In this document: positions 15,640 through 24,708 of the stretch, one piece after another
How the letters are laid out: each line of letters starts with the position of its first letter
Position numbering within the stretch: position 1 is the stretch's first letter
From: Oceanispirochaeta sp. M1
GTDB taxonomy: Bacteria > Spirochaetota > Spirochaetia > DSM-2461
Direction: 5' to 3'
DNA: 64,000 nucleotides
Assembly: GCF_003346715.1 (NCBI RefSeq)
Contig: NZ_QQPQ01000010.1
Location: 1 to 64,000 of the forward strand
Translations under genes and position numbers: made by a program
Notes under the pieces: model-generated
What the model was told of the DNA's origin: nothing
Seen by the model: only the letters and a program-made list of their open reading frames with translations
Database searches by the model: none

Positions 15640-16535
15640 CAGCTCTCTAAACCGGGATCAACATCGGCCAGACGATCAGAGAGACTTACAAACTGATCCA
15701 CAGTGATCCTTTCAGGACGCCAGGTCAGATCAATTCCCTCTTCTTCAAAAACCTTGAAAAGAACGTCCTTACCGAAGCGGGCAAATCTTTGTCCCGACAT
15801 GGCACTCAGGTTATTCTGAATGGTTTTGCGGCGGGATACGAAAATATCCCGAATCAGGGTCTGAAACAGAATCCTGTTTTTTATATTGTCATACTTTCCA
15901 TGGGGAGTCAGGCAGACAATACGGGATGATACCCGGGGAACCGGGTAAAAAGATCCCGGTTTGAGAACTCCGCAGTCCTTTACATCAAAGGCGGACTGAC
16001 AGAGAATTGAAAAAGATGAGTAATTTTTATTTCCGGGAGCCGACGTCATTCGCTCCCCCATCTCACTCTGCACCGTAAGCACCAGTCTGGACGGGAGCAT
16101 ATTTTTTTCTACAAAGCTGGCAATGATGGCGGATGCTGCATTATAGGGAAGGTTTCCCAGAACTTTATCCGGTTTTCCATTGGCATCTCTTTCGGCCTCC
16201 CAGGTCTTGATAAAATCTCCGGCAACCAGAGAGAAACGATCAAAAGGGGCCATGGCACGACCCAGATATTCTACATAACCGGGATCAATCTCAAAGGCTG
16301 TGAAGTCAACGGGATTGGCAGCAGCCATTTTTGTCATGGCTCCAAGGCCGGGACCGATTTCCCATAACCTGTCATTCTCCTGTAGATCCAGCTGCTTTAC
16401 TATCTTCTCCCTGGCACCCCTGTTTATCAGGAAATTCTGACCCCAGCGTTTCCGCGGGCCCAGCCCCATCATATTCAACAGCGCTTTGATCTCTGAGATA
16501 GAGTCGTAATTCAGGTTCAGATCTTCTTTTTCCAC
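15639..16535 (-). CDS. rsmA: 16S rRNA (A1518/A1519-N6) dimethyltransferase
   Basis: RsmA (KsgA) dimethylates two adjacent adenines near the 3' end of 16S rRNA in late 30S assembly. Motifs: KRWGQNFLINRGA near residue 30, IGPGLGAMT (SAM site), the catalytic NLPYNAAS near residue 140, and a C-terminal helical domain with RRKTIQNNLS. The GTG at 16535 is preferred because GGAGG lies 5 nt before it; a TTG one codon earlier is too close. Its first 55 codons overlap the 3' end of comEC in another frame. Confidence 0.93.
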   Translation of the reverse strand: MEKEDLNLNYDSISEIKALLNMMGLGPRKRWGQNFLINRGAREKIVKQLDLQENDRLWEIGPGLGAMTKMAAANPVDFTAFEIDPGYVEYLGRAMAPFDRFSLVAGDFIKTWEAERDANGKPDKVLGNLPYNAASAIIASFVEKNMLPSRLVLTVQSEMGERMTSAPGNKNYSSFSILCQSAFDVKDCGVLKPGSFYPVPRVSSRIVCLTPHGKYDNIKNRILFQTLIRDIFVSRRKTIQNNLSAMSGQRFARFGKDVLFKVFEEEGIDLTWRPERITVDQFVSLSDRLADVDPGLES

Positions 16536-17928
16536 CAAATCCTCCAGGTCGATAAATAAGGCCTAATAATAGCGGAAAGAGAAGGAAGAGGAAAAGCCCC
16601 GATCCGGCCTCAGGAAGGGAAAGAGGAGGGATCCTTCTGAAAATCGATGCAGAATAGAGGAGCATCTTCTCAAGCAGCCTGCACAGAAATACCGGAAGGA
16701 CTGTCAAAATCCAGAGATCAGGAATAAAAAGATAGAGAATACCCGTATACATATAGCAGCTGACAAGGGGAGTTAATACCAGTGAGGCAGCGATACCTGC
16801 GGGATACCAGATAGCAAAGCAGCTCAGGACAAGGGGTATTGTCCAGATTTGAGCGGCCAGTGAGGCACTTAATCCCGCCCTCAGAAATTTGCTCCCCATG
16901 GGGTGGAGCAAATTATAAATAAGAGAGGAACTTGAGAGGATTCCCCAGAGAGCAAGGTAGGAGAGCCTTGCGGACAGTGTATGAAGGGATTCAGGAAAAA
17001 CCAGTGCCGAAATCAAAAATGAGGCAATCAGGATTTTCCTCAGATCGGCTTTTCTGTGATTTAGCTTACACAGAAGAAGGATCTGATACATCAGAACAGA
17101 ACGGAATAATGAGGGTTTGGGACCGGCCAGATAGAGGTAAAACAGGAGTCCCAGCCCAGCCATTACGAGTCCTCCCCGATGCCCCAGGATCAGTTTAAAA
17201 AATCCATAGAGCAGCAAGGCCACCAGGCCTGAATGAAAACCGGATAAAGCAATTATATGTGCCGTACCTGTCTCCCTGAAGAGACGGGAGCTCCTCTCCT
17301 GAGATGGATGTTTCAACCCGAGAACAAGGGCCGGCAGAAGTGACGCTGAAAAATCTGAAACTGAAGCAGCCCTTCTATGTACCTGAGCCAGCAGACGCCG
17401 CCTGAACTGCTGTGGTCTGTTCACTACATACAGATCCATGGATCTGCCATAAAAAAAAGGTACATCCTCATAAAGGACCATTTTCCCGCTGACCCTCATG
17501 CTGTCACCCCGTACCCATACTTCAGGTGCAAAAGCTCTCTCCGCCGGCAGAGAGACCGAGATCCTGCCCAGCCCTTCTCCGGCAGCACCGGTCCTGCTTC
17601 CGATCACCCCGGGCTCAAGTATAAAATTCAGATTCCCCCTGCTGTTCCAGGAGGGTTCCTGAACAAGCCTGCCCCGGATTGAAATACAATGCTCCACCGG
17701 AAAGGGTATATAAAGCCGGGATCTGTAGAGGTAAATCACATGGGAGAAACTTAGAAATATCAGGAGGATAATAAAGAATAGGACTCCCTTCTTTCCAGAG
17801 GCAATAGAAAGGGCTCCTAGAATAAGCAGGGGGAAAAAGTAAAAATAAAAAGGGAGCCCGAAGGGCTGAGCTACTGTATAGAACAAGGCGGTAAAGAGGG
17901 AGATACCCCTGAGAATATGATGATTCAT
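16372..17928 (-). CDS. ComEC/Rec2 family DNA-uptake channel, without metallo-beta-lactamase domain
   Basis: ComEC forms the inner-membrane channel for single-stranded DNA in natural transformation. An N-terminal pair of membrane segments, a DUF4131-like soluble part (residues 80-190) and the Competence domain with the signature RETGTAHIIALSGFHSGL (about residue 222) are clear, followed by many membrane helices. At 518 residues it lacks the C-terminal metallo-beta-lactamase domain found in long forms (about 750). Its last 55 codons lie inside rsmA in another frame and do not look like native sequence. The true end may be near 16530. Whether the cell is competent is unknown. Confidence 0.85.
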   Translation of the reverse strand: MNHHILRGISLFTALFYTVAQPFGLPFYFYFFPLLILGALSIASGKKGVLFFIILLIFLSFSHVIYLYRSRLYIPFPVEHCISIRGRLVQEPSWNSRGNLNFILEPGVIGSRTGAAGEGLGRISVSLPAERAFAPEVWVRGDSMRVSGKMVLYEDVPFFYGRSMDLYVVNRPQQFRRRLLAQVHRRAASVSDFSASLLPALVLGLKHPSQERSSRLFRETGTAHIIALSGFHSGLVALLLYGFFKLILGHRGGLVMAGLGLLFYLYLAGPKPSLFRSVLMYQILLLCKLNHRKADLRKILIASFLISALVFPESLHTLSARLSYLALWGILSSSSLIYNLLHPMGSKFLRAGLSASLAAQIWTIPLVLSCFAIWYPAGIAASLVLTPLVSCYMYTGILYLFIPDLWILTVLPVFLCRLLEKMLLYSASIFRRIPPLSLPEAGSGLFLFLLFPLLLGLIYRPGGFGGKRRSEPELRLYLRDQSAVEYDGAGPAETLGSEFPDKQGCQGEDSKAAGSTGE

Positions 17929-17963
17929 ACCCTGATTTACTGCAGGAATGACCGTCCTGATTC

Positions 17964-18005
17964 AAAAAAAATTAAAAAAAAGGCTCCGGGATCTGTCCGG
18001 AGCCT
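17964..18005 (-). terminator. Intrinsic terminator of the lipoprotein/HEAT-protein operon
   Basis: Minus strand: AGGCTCCGG (18005-17997) pairs with CCGGAGCCT (17989-17981) over a 7-nt loop and is followed by long T-runs. It separates the HEAT gene from comEC. Confidence 0.92.
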
Positions 18006-18027
18006 CATATCTGCCTGATCAGCAGTA

Positions 18028-19209
18028 CTATTTAAGTTTTTCCATGGCCTGTTTGGCCAGTCTGTTAATGGCGGGAGTATAGTTTGAAAACTGTACTTCC
18101 GTCAGGGAAGCCATACCGCGGCTGTTTCCGCTCATACCAATGGAATTGATTATCTGCTTTACGAAGCCTAACTGTTCCTGGGTGGCGGCAATACCGTCAG
18201 ACTGTCTGGTATTATACTGAACCAGATTTGCCGAAAGAACATCAACAGCCTCATCACTGGCGATTACACCAAGGGCATAGTAGGCATAGATTGTCTCATT
18301 CGCATCATTAGAGCGCTCAATTGTAGTCTTTAAAAGAGGAACCGCAGCATTATCTTTTGCATTGCTCTGAATCAGAGTTTTCATTGCATCGATACGCAAT
18401 TTGGACAGTTCATCCTGCTGTTTTTTATCAGTTGTACTGTACTTTAGACCTTCATCCAGGGCAAGAACGGCAACTTTGGTTTTATTCTCCTGAGGAGCTT
18501 CCGATTCCTTTTCCACCAGAAGGGCTGTCCGTTTAGTACTGAAATCTGCATCCTTCATGATCTTCATAACAGGTTCGGTGGGGTCCATGGCAATTTGACT
18601 CAGAGAAGCCAGAGCCAAAGTTTTTGTTCTCTTTGAATACCACCCGGTGGCTGCATAGAAAACAGGTTCAAATCCCACAGGATCTCTCATTTTCTGAAGA
18701 GCAGACACACAGGCATAGGCTTCAATTTCCGCGCTTACCAGATTGTCCTGCTGTGTATTGAAATTAAGATTTCTCAGCATGGTAGCGATTTCAGAAGCAT
18801 AGGTAGTTGCTCTCATTTCCCCGAGGGCCATAAGGGCATTTGCTTTAAGCAGAGAATCATCCGCCGGATGGTTCACCACAAACCAGACCAGATCTTCTGC
18901 ATCACGTGTTTTCAGATCACCCAGTGATTTGACGATCATATTGGTCATTTCAACCCATTTCATCATGAGTGCACGGTCACCGCGGAATTTTTCCTGGTTG
19001 TTGTTCATCTCTTCCAGAGCTTCCATAAGAATAGGTTCAACCGCTCTGTCATTCAGTTTTACGATATTCTCTAAAACCATCTCCTTCTGCTCCAGGGAAT
19101 TGGAACGACGGTAGAGACGACTCCAGACTTCCGCCGGATTGGAGAACACAGGGAGAACAGACAGGGAAAAAAACAAGAGTCCGCTTAATACAATATTCTT
19201 TTTAATCAT
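18028..19209 (-). CDS. Secreted HEAT-like repeat protein
   Basis: A 393-residue protein with signal peptide (LSVLPVFS then NPAEV). Most of it consists of helical pairs of HEAT/PBS-lyase type, e.g. KANALMALGEMRATTYASEI, ALASLSQIAMDP and YAYYALGVIASDEAVDVL. Such repeats form a curved scaffold for protein contacts in the periplasm. No catalytic motif was found. It follows the lipoprotein gene at 19223 by 13 nt, so the two are probably co-transcribed and may act together; a terminator follows. Confidence 0.75.
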   Translation of the reverse strand: MIKKNIVLSGLLFFSLSVLPVFSNPAEVWSRLYRRSNSLEQKEMVLENIVKLNDRAVEPILMEALEEMNNNQEKFRGDRALMMKWVEMTNMIVKSLGDLKTRDAEDLVWFVVNHPADDSLLKANALMALGEMRATTYASEIATMLRNLNFNTQQDNLVSAEIEAYACVSALQKMRDPVGFEPVFYAATGWYSKRTKTLALASLSQIAMDPTEPVMKIMKDADFSTKRTALLVEKESEAPQENKTKVAVLALDEGLKYSTTDKKQQDELSKLRIDAMKTLIQSNAKDNAAVPLLKTTIERSNDANETIYAYYALGVIASDEAVDVLSANLVQYNTRQSDGIAATQEQLGFVKQIINSIGMSGNSRGMASLTEVQFSNYTPAINRLAKQAMEKLK

Positions 19210-19222
19210 TACAGACCCACCC

Positions 19223-20107
19223 CTACTGCATTACTGTTTTTTCAATAGAAAAAACTACATATTCTTTTTCAATAATGTCGATGACATCTCCATGACGGTT
19301 TTTTGTACGTTCAATAACGACATTACCGGCATCATCATACTCAAGCTCTACAGTTCTGATCAGGTTATTACCAGTGTAATAGATCATGCTCACAACCAGA
19401 TCATTTTCGAAAGTATATTCGGTCTTCTTCTCAAGTTTGGAATTGGCGGAATAGGATGCTTCGGTCATAAGATTATCACCTTTGTATTCCAACTGGGTAA
19501 AACCTTCCATTTCACCACTGGGCATATGGTAATTCATCTGTACAAGTTTATCTTTCTTATACTCATATTCGGTATACATCATGGGAATACCGCCGCTGTC
19601 ACCGGAGACCCACTTTGTTCTACGGCCCTTATCATCATATTCATAGGACGAAACTGCCAGAAGCTGTCCTTCGGGATTGAAGTAACTCTCTTCGATAAGC
19701 TGTTTATTTTCATTATAAATGAACTCAGAATAGGAAACTTCATCTCCTCCTGAGAAGAAATGGCTCTCCATCATCAGACCGTCGCCGTTATAGCTGAAAG
19801 TCTCTTCAGAAATGATTCTCTCATCGGAACCGACATGAATTTTATTTATGATTTGACCGGATTCACTGTATTCGTAAAGACGATAACCGTCGATAAAACC
19901 GTCATCATATTTAATAGTTTCCTGAGAAACAAAAAACTCATCAACTTTTACAGTAACCCAGACGGGAGCTTTTTCTTCCGTTTTTTCTTCGCTTGTCACA
20001 GGTTTATCATCTGCTTCCGCTACCAATCCCGATTCAGGTGCTGTTGCACAACTGAACAGTAAAAAGGACAGGGCTGGAACCCATAATTTTCTAATTATCT
20101 TACTCAT
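19223..20107 (-). CDS. Lipoprotein with YD/MORN-like beta repeats
   Basis: A 294-residue protein starting at ATG 20107, where AAGGAGT lies 7 nt upstream; an in-frame ATG 24 nt earlier has none. Lipobox LFS-C. After an acidic linker come about ten short repeats of the type YEYDDKGRRTKWVS or FSYNGDGLMMESHF, resembling the YD/antitoxin-like text repeats of RHS and MORN-type proteins. The repeats predict an extended beta sheet. No toxin domain follows, so an RHS toxin is unlikely. Function unknown; it may pair with the HEAT protein downstream. Confidence 0.7.
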   Translation of the reverse strand: MSKIIRKLWVPALSFLLFSCATAPESGLVAEADDKPVTSEEKTEEKAPVWVTVKVDEFFVSQETIKYDDGFIDGYRLYEYSESGQIINKIHVGSDERIISEETFSYNGDGLMMESHFFSGGDEVSYSEFIYNENKQLIEESYFNPEGQLLAVSSYEYDDKGRRTKWVSGDSGGIPMMYTEYEYKKDKLVQMNYHMPSGEMEGFTQLEYKGDNLMTEASYSANSKLEKKTEYTFENDLVVSMIYYTGNNLIRTVELEYDDAGNVVIERTKNRHGDVIDIIEKEYVVFSIEKTVMQ

Positions 20108-20254
20108 GCCGGATACTCCTTGCAATTTCAAAGCAGCTGAGTGATGTGGTGCTTTGTAGAAGATAAACTTAATACGTTGTATGGAAAATGTAAAGAAAGG
20201 GAAGCTGTCAGATATATGTTAAATTGATAATATTTCGCTGTAGAAGGAAGAGAT

Positions 20255-21436
20255 TCAGTCGTAATCGAAAGTTGGTAATTCTTCCTCAACAGCTTCAAGA
20301 GCTTCAAGCTCATCCTCTACCGGTAAATTATCGTCTTTGGGAACAGGATCGGCAAAATCACCTTTTTCCACTTTTAATTCGGGAGTTTCCGGGTCTAGAG
20401 GGGGAACAGAGTTACCGTTCTGCATCTGTTCATTTCTGTATATATCATATACAAAAGCCAGAATCAGATAACGGGACTGTTCATCCGGCTCTTCTGCCTG
20501 AATATGCAATACAGAGAGATTCTTCTTATTATCAAAATCGATAGTGCGTACAATTCCTCTGAGGATGGCAATTCTACCGAAGAGATCCATCTGCAGTTTG
20601 CAGCACATATTAACTTTTCCTTTACCGCCGATAAGAATGGCGGCACCGTCTTCTGAAACATCCTGTACGACACAGCGCAGTCCCGGCTGTCCCTCGGGGA
20701 GCTGAGTTGAAGCCTTTAAACTCTTTAGAGGATAGAGCTGGGCAGGGAGTTTGCAGCTGGTTCTGACAGAACGTCTTTTCTGACTTCTCAGCACTACATC
20801 CGAATGGGACATGCGGAGGGTCTTAAATTCTCTATCAGGATATCCTTCCATTATGCGTGACTGAAAAAAATATCCTGCATCCTCTCGTCTCCAGAAATAT
20901 ACATTCAGAGTTCTGTCCCTCCAGCTGAATCCCACAGGAACGGGGGGGCCTTTAGGGTAGGTTACAAGAATATAATTACGGTTATTTTCCAGAACAGAGC
21001 ATTCGAAGATACCAAGGACATCCACCTTGAGTTTAACAATCTGATTAATGGAGATATCAGCAGTGGATTCAATACCCCTGTTGTATCTGGGTTTCTTGAA
21101 TTCTACATTTTTTCTGTATGAATAGAGTTTTTTAAGGAGATATTCCAGATAATCCTTTTCATCCGGATCACTCTCAGTTTCTATCTGTTTATGAATCCCC
21201 GCCAGAGACTTATCAAGAACATCTATGGACCAGAACAGAGAAGAGGGTTTCTGATGTTTATTCACAACGGCGACTTTTCTTAAAAGGCCGATCTCTTTAA
21301 AACTGAATCCTGCATCTTTTCCCATGGAATAGAACTCGACCCAGTCCACCTTGGCCAGACCTTTTCTGACAGCCAGGAGCAGCGGAATACTTGAGACGAT
21401 TATAAAGATGGTTAACACGGTGTAAAGAATGCTCAT
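20255..21436 (-). CDS. PilZ domain protein with N-terminal membrane anchor (c-di-GMP receptor)
   Basis: A 393-residue protein. Residues 1-24 form one membrane helix. The middle (about 90-210) resembles the PilZN/YcgR-N domain found before PilZ in spirochetes. The PilZ domain has both c-di-GMP contacts: RRSVR (RxxxR) near residue 220 and DVSEDGAAI (DxSxxG) near 262. The last 60 residues are acidic and disordered. It likely senses c-di-GMP at the inner membrane and acts on motility, as PilZ proteins do in Borrelia and Treponema; the output is inference. A GGDEF cyclase that could supply the signal lies at 46183-47751. Confidence 0.85.
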   Translation of the reverse strand: MSILYTVLTIFIIVSSIPLLLAVRKGLAKVDWVEFYSMGKDAGFSFKEIGLLRKVAVVNKHQKPSSLFWSIDVLDKSLAGIHKQIETESDPDEKDYLEYLLKKLYSYRKNVEFKKPRYNRGIESTADISINQIVKLKVDVLGIFECSVLENNRNYILVTYPKGPPVPVGFSWRDRTLNVYFWRREDAGYFFQSRIMEGYPDREFKTLRMSHSDVVLRSQKRRSVRTSCKLPAQLYPLKSLKASTQLPEGQPGLRCVVQDVSEDGAAILIGGKGKVNMCCKLQMDLFGRIAILRGIVRTIDFDNKKNLSVLHIQAEEPDEQSRYLILAFVYDIYRNEQMQNGNSVPPLDPETPELKVEKGDFADPVPKDDNLPVEDELEALEAVEEELPTFDYD

Positions 21437-21547
21437 ATTTCTATATCTCGATTATCGGCATCATGAGCATCATCTTTTACCATTAACAGGTGTTTTCAAC
21501 TGTAGAAAGATAAAGTAAACTGTTTTCGAAGTGAAAAGAGGCTCATT

Positions 21548-22240
21548 TTGAACAAAATCAGTATAAGTATACCCTCAATTCCAGAAAAGGCCGAATTCCC
21601 TGTCATTTTTCTGATCATTTTTCTTCCTGCCTATCTTAACCAGGGATCTCTGCCGGCCGGACTCTTTGACAATCCTGTTTATCATCTGATGACAATCCTG
21701 CAGTCTCTGCTGATTCTAAGCCTCCTGTTCTACCTGATGCGAAAGACTCCACCCCAAACCGGAGAAAGCCCTTCCGCCATGGCCGAAGAAATAAAAATAA
21801 CCCATAGCCTGATAACCCTGGGAGGACTGATACTCCTTTACTCCCTCTACTCTTTTATTCTGACAATGCTTCAGAGGGCCGGTTATTCAAAGCCTGAGGA
21901 GGCAGTATTGCTTAGCAGAGGCATCATGCTGATTCCCAGCCTGCTGACCTGCCTGGCAGCAGCGTCCATGGAAGAGTTTTTTTTCAGAGGATATGCTTTT
22001 TTCAGGGTTCGTCAGGGCGGCAGCGCCCCTGTCAAAGCCCTGATATTTATAAGCCTGCTCTTTGCGGCGGGACATATTTATGAAGGTCTGCCGGCTGCTT
22101 TCTTTGCTCTCATTTCCGGAATATTCCTGGGACTGATGATACTTAGAGGATTTTCTCTGTTTTCTCTGTCCGCAGCTCATGGTATATTTAATTTCCTGAT
22201 GATCCTTCTGTCATACTTGAAACAGAGCGAACTTTTTTAA
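21548..22240 (+). CDS. CPBP family intramembrane metalloprotease
   Basis: A 230-residue integral membrane protein with six or so helices. The CPBP (Abi, CAAX-protease-like) motifs are present: MEEFFFRGY (EExxxR) near residue 140, FAAGHIYEG near 177, and AAHGIFNFL near 212. These residues form the metal and catalytic site. The family includes CAAX-type proteases and bacteriocin-immunity proteins; the substrate here is unknown. It starts at TTG with AAGAGG upstream. The next genes (TlpA-like, SfsA fusion) follow at 31 nt and in overlap, suggesting one operon. Confidence 0.85.
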   Translation: MNKISISIPSIPEKAEFPVIFLIIFLPAYLNQGSLPAGLFDNPVYHLMTILQSLLILSLLFYLMRKTPPQTGESPSAMAEEIKITHSLITLGGLILLYSLYSFILTMLQRAGYSKPEEAVLLSRGIMLIPSLLTCLAAASMEEFFFRGYAFFRVRQGGSAPVKALIFISLLFAAGHIYEGLPAAFFALISGIFLGLMILRGFSLFSLSAAHGIFNFLMILLSYLKQSELF

Positions 22241-22271
22241 ACCGATTTTTCCATTATTAAAGGGAGTGTTC

Positions 22272-22811
22272 ATGAAAAAAACTGCAATACTGCTGGTAAT
22301 ACTCCAGTTATTCATCCTTGGTGGAAACAGTCTCTTTGCAGAAGGCGGGATAGGGCGGCTGAAGGCTCTGGGCTTCTCCTTTCCCAAATCAGAGATGACC
22401 CCGCCTCCCCTTACAGCATATCTGAATGAAGAAATCGTAGAACTGACAAATCAGAAAAGGGTTACGATTCTCTACTTCTGGTCCAGTGTCATCCCTCCCA
22501 GCATGACCGACCTGACCCTGCTGAACAAAATAAACGATGAATTTGAAGAGGGTGAGATCCTTATAGCTCCGATCAATCTGAATGAAGACAGGCCGCAGGC
22601 TTACAAAGCGGCCGCAGAGGCGGGATTAGACCTGGATATCTACTTGTATCCTGATCCTGCAAATCTGAAGGCCTATATCCTGAAATCAGTTCCAGCAGCT
22701 TATATCCTGGATAAAAATGGATTTCTCGCGGCCTCCCGTCAGGGAAATACGCCCTGGGATCATCCCGACATCATCCGCAGTCTAAAGGAACTGGCTGCAT
22801 CCGGACCATGA
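22272..22811 (+). CDS. TlpA/thioredoxin-like secreted protein lacking the CxxC active site
   Basis: A 179-residue protein starting at ATG 22272 (AAAGGGAG upstream). A signal peptide (LFILGGNSLFA) precedes a thioredoxin-like fold of the TlpA/AhpC type: RVTILYFWSSVIPPSMTDL corresponds to the usual FWATWCPPCR region, and SVPAAYILDKNGFLAAS is the cis-proline and strand region. Both active-site cysteines are replaced (S and P/S), so thiol redox activity is not expected. It overlaps the SfsA fusion gene by 4 nt (ATGA). It may be a binding or structural member of the fold. Confidence 0.8.
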   Translation: MKKTAILLVILQLFILGGNSLFAEGGIGRLKALGFSFPKSEMTPPPLTAYLNEEIVELTNQKRVTILYFWSSVIPPSMTDLTLLNKINDEFEEGEILIAPINLNEDRPQAYKAAAEAGLDLDIYLYPDPANLKAYILKSVPAAYILDKNGFLAASRQGNTPWDHPDIIRSLKELAASGP

Positions 22812-23929
22812 AAATATTTACTTCCGATGCCTCAGGAGAATTTGTCTCCAGACCAAACCGCTTTATAGTGATGGTAAAACTTCCCGGAGGGATTGTCCGT
22901 GCCCACTGTCCCAATCCGGGTAGACTTATTGAACTCATGAATCCCGGACGCAGTATGACACTGGAAAAGAGCAGAATTCCCGGAAGAAAAACAGACTGGA
23001 CCCTGGTGGCCGCCGAATATAACGGAGCCACAGTTCCTCTCTACTCGGCAAAGGCAAACGCAGTTGCCGGAGAATTGATTATCCCCCGCTTATTTCCCGA
23101 TGCCAGGGAGATAAAAGCCGAGTACAGCTGGGGGAAATCCCGCTTTGACTGGCACTTTTTCAATGGAGATAAAGAGGTATTCCTGGAAGTAAAAGCCTGT
23201 ACCCTTATAGAAGAGAATATCGCAATGTTCCCCGATGCCCCCTCAATCAGAGCCTCAAGGCATATAGAGGAGCTCTCTGAGATAGGAGAGGATAAAAACA
23301 GAGAAACCCATGTTGTCTTTGTAATCATGAATCCCGACACAGAACTCTTCATCCCCAATATGCATACGGATCCCGACTTTGCCCTGACCCTTTCCCGTTG
23401 CAGGAACAGGGTTCAGTATCATGGAGTCAGCGCCTCCTGCACAGAAGATGGAGAGCTCAGCATTTCCAGACTGGATGTACCTATACAAACAGATAAAGCC
23501 GGGGCTGTTGAAAAAGACAGCGGTGTTTATATGATTCTTCTCAAACTGAATGACTGCAGTATTTCTGTGGGAGCTCTGGGAGAGATGGAATTCAAACAGG
23601 GATGGTATATCTATGCCGGATCTGCAATGAAGAATCTTAAATCAAGAGTTAAACGTCATTTGGCTAAAAGGAAGAGGAAGCACTGGCATATAGATTATCT
23701 GGCGGAGGCTTCGGAAAAGACAAAAGCCTTTCCGATCTATACTCTCAGAGATTTGGAATGTACGATGGCCGGAGATCTGTCGGCTATTGCGGATGATGAA
23801 ATACAGGGATTCGGCTGCTCCGACTGCAACTGCCCTTCCCACCTCTTCTACTTCAAGGATGATCCTCTGCAGAACAGAAAGTATCTGAATCTTCTGTTCC
23901 GATACAGGCATAAACTGGCCTTCGCCTGA
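22808..23929 (+). CDS. SfsA-DUF123 fusion protein
   Basis: Residues 1 to about 225 are SfsA (sugar fermentation stimulation family): RPNRFIVMVKL, RAHCPNPGRLIEL, and the D...EVK arrangement DWHFF-EVFLEVKACTL, typical of a PD-(D/E)xK nuclease fold. Residues 238-373 are DUF123, a GIY-YIG-like domain: SGVYMILLKL, GWYIYAGSA, KRHLAKRKRKHWHIDYL and GFGCSDCNCPSHLFYF. SfsA proteins bind DNA; DUF123 proteins are suspected nucleases. Two nuclease-like folds in one chain suggest a nucleic-acid-processing role, which is inference. The start overlaps the TlpA-like stop. Confidence 0.9.
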   Translation: MKIFTSDASGEFVSRPNRFIVMVKLPGGIVRAHCPNPGRLIELMNPGRSMTLEKSRIPGRKTDWTLVAAEYNGATVPLYSAKANAVAGELIIPRLFPDAREIKAEYSWGKSRFDWHFFNGDKEVFLEVKACTLIEENIAMFPDAPSIRASRHIEELSEIGEDKNRETHVVFVIMNPDTELFIPNMHTDPDFALTLSRCRNRVQYHGVSASCTEDGELSISRLDVPIQTDKAGAVEKDSGVYMILLKLNDCSISVGALGEMEFKQGWYIYAGSAMKNLKSRVKRHLAKRKRKHWHIDYLAEASEKTKAFPIYTLRDLECTMAGDLSAIADDEIQGFGCSDCNCPSHLFYFKDDPLQNRKYLNLLFRYRHKLAFA

Positions 23930-23952
23930 GGGGCCCTGAATAAGGAGCTGTA

Positions 23953-24690
23953 TCAGTTTTCCTTAAGAGCCATGCGTCCCGTATAGTCGCTTCTCTGAAA
24001 AAGAGGAGCATCCCGGTCGTTCATAAAATACTCATCCACTGCCTGACGGGCACCGCTGAAATGACCATAGTCGTCAATAATCAGAACACCGCCTTTTTCA
24101 AGTACCGGATACAGAACCTCCAGCTCTTTCTTAGTAGAGGCATACCAGTCGGTATCGAGGCGCAACAGGGCTGTCTTTTCGGGAATATTTTCATCAAGGG
24201 TCATACAGACATCACCGGCTACAATCCGGAACCTGTCCATGGGATATCCGGTCTTTGCAAGATTACTGCGCACCAGCTCTGTTCCTGCGGCCCACCAGCC
24301 CTCTTCCCAGCGCTCTGAGACTGCCTGTCCCGATGAAGCAATCTTATCTTCATCCCCCGGAACAGTCATACCGCTGTAGGTATCGTACATCCAGATATTC
24401 CGCTTCTCAGCACCCAGCTGCATCAGACTCAGAGCCATCAGCATGCAGGTACCACCCTGCCAGACACCGCATTCTACAAAATCACCGGGAATACCGCGGC
24501 GTACAATATGCCTGATCCCCGAATAAACAGCATAGCCCCTCTCCATGGATATCATGGTATGGGGGGCTGCTTCTTTCCATATGTCCTTAAAGGAATCTTC
24601 TATATCAATTCTATGGGTTGCCGGAGATTCACATCCCCAGCCCCGGCTGCGCAGAATGGCAGCCCTTTCTTCATCTTTATTTTCTATCAT
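23953..24690 (-). CDS. TylF/MycF-type O-methyltransferase family protein
   Basis: A 245-residue protein with the TylF (macrocin O-methyltransferase) layout: RGIPGDFVECGVWQGGT (SAM-binding segment, near residue 66), WMYDTYSGM, LLRLDTDWYASTKKEL and LIIDDYGHFSGARQAVDEYF, where the aspartates bind the metal. The family methylates sugars of antibiotics and surface glycans. No antibiotic cluster is present; a role in modifying a surface sugar is more likely but unproven. It follows the SPOR protein gene by 18 nt on the same strand. Confidence 0.85.
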   Translation of the reverse strand: MIENKDEERAAILRSRGWGCESPATHRIDIEDSFKDIWKEAAPHTMISMERGYAVYSGIRHIVRRGIPGDFVECGVWQGGTCMLMALSLMQLGAEKRNIWMYDTYSGMTVPGDEDKIASSGQAVSERWEEGWWAAGTELVRSNLAKTGYPMDRFRIVAGDVCMTLDENIPEKTALLRLDTDWYASTKKELEVLYPVLEKGGVLIIDDYGHFSGARQAVDEYFMNDRDAPLFQRSDYTGRMALKEN

Positions 24691-24708
24691 GGGGCCTCAG
24701 GAAATTAT

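Noticed and set aside
19223-20107. RHS/YD-repeat toxin
   Set aside because: Repeats are few, the protein is a short lipoprotein, and there is no C-terminal toxin or immunity gene.
23953-24690. Antibiotic biosynthesis cluster suggested by the TylF-like gene
   Set aside because: No polyketide, peptide synthetase or glycosyltransferase genes are nearby.
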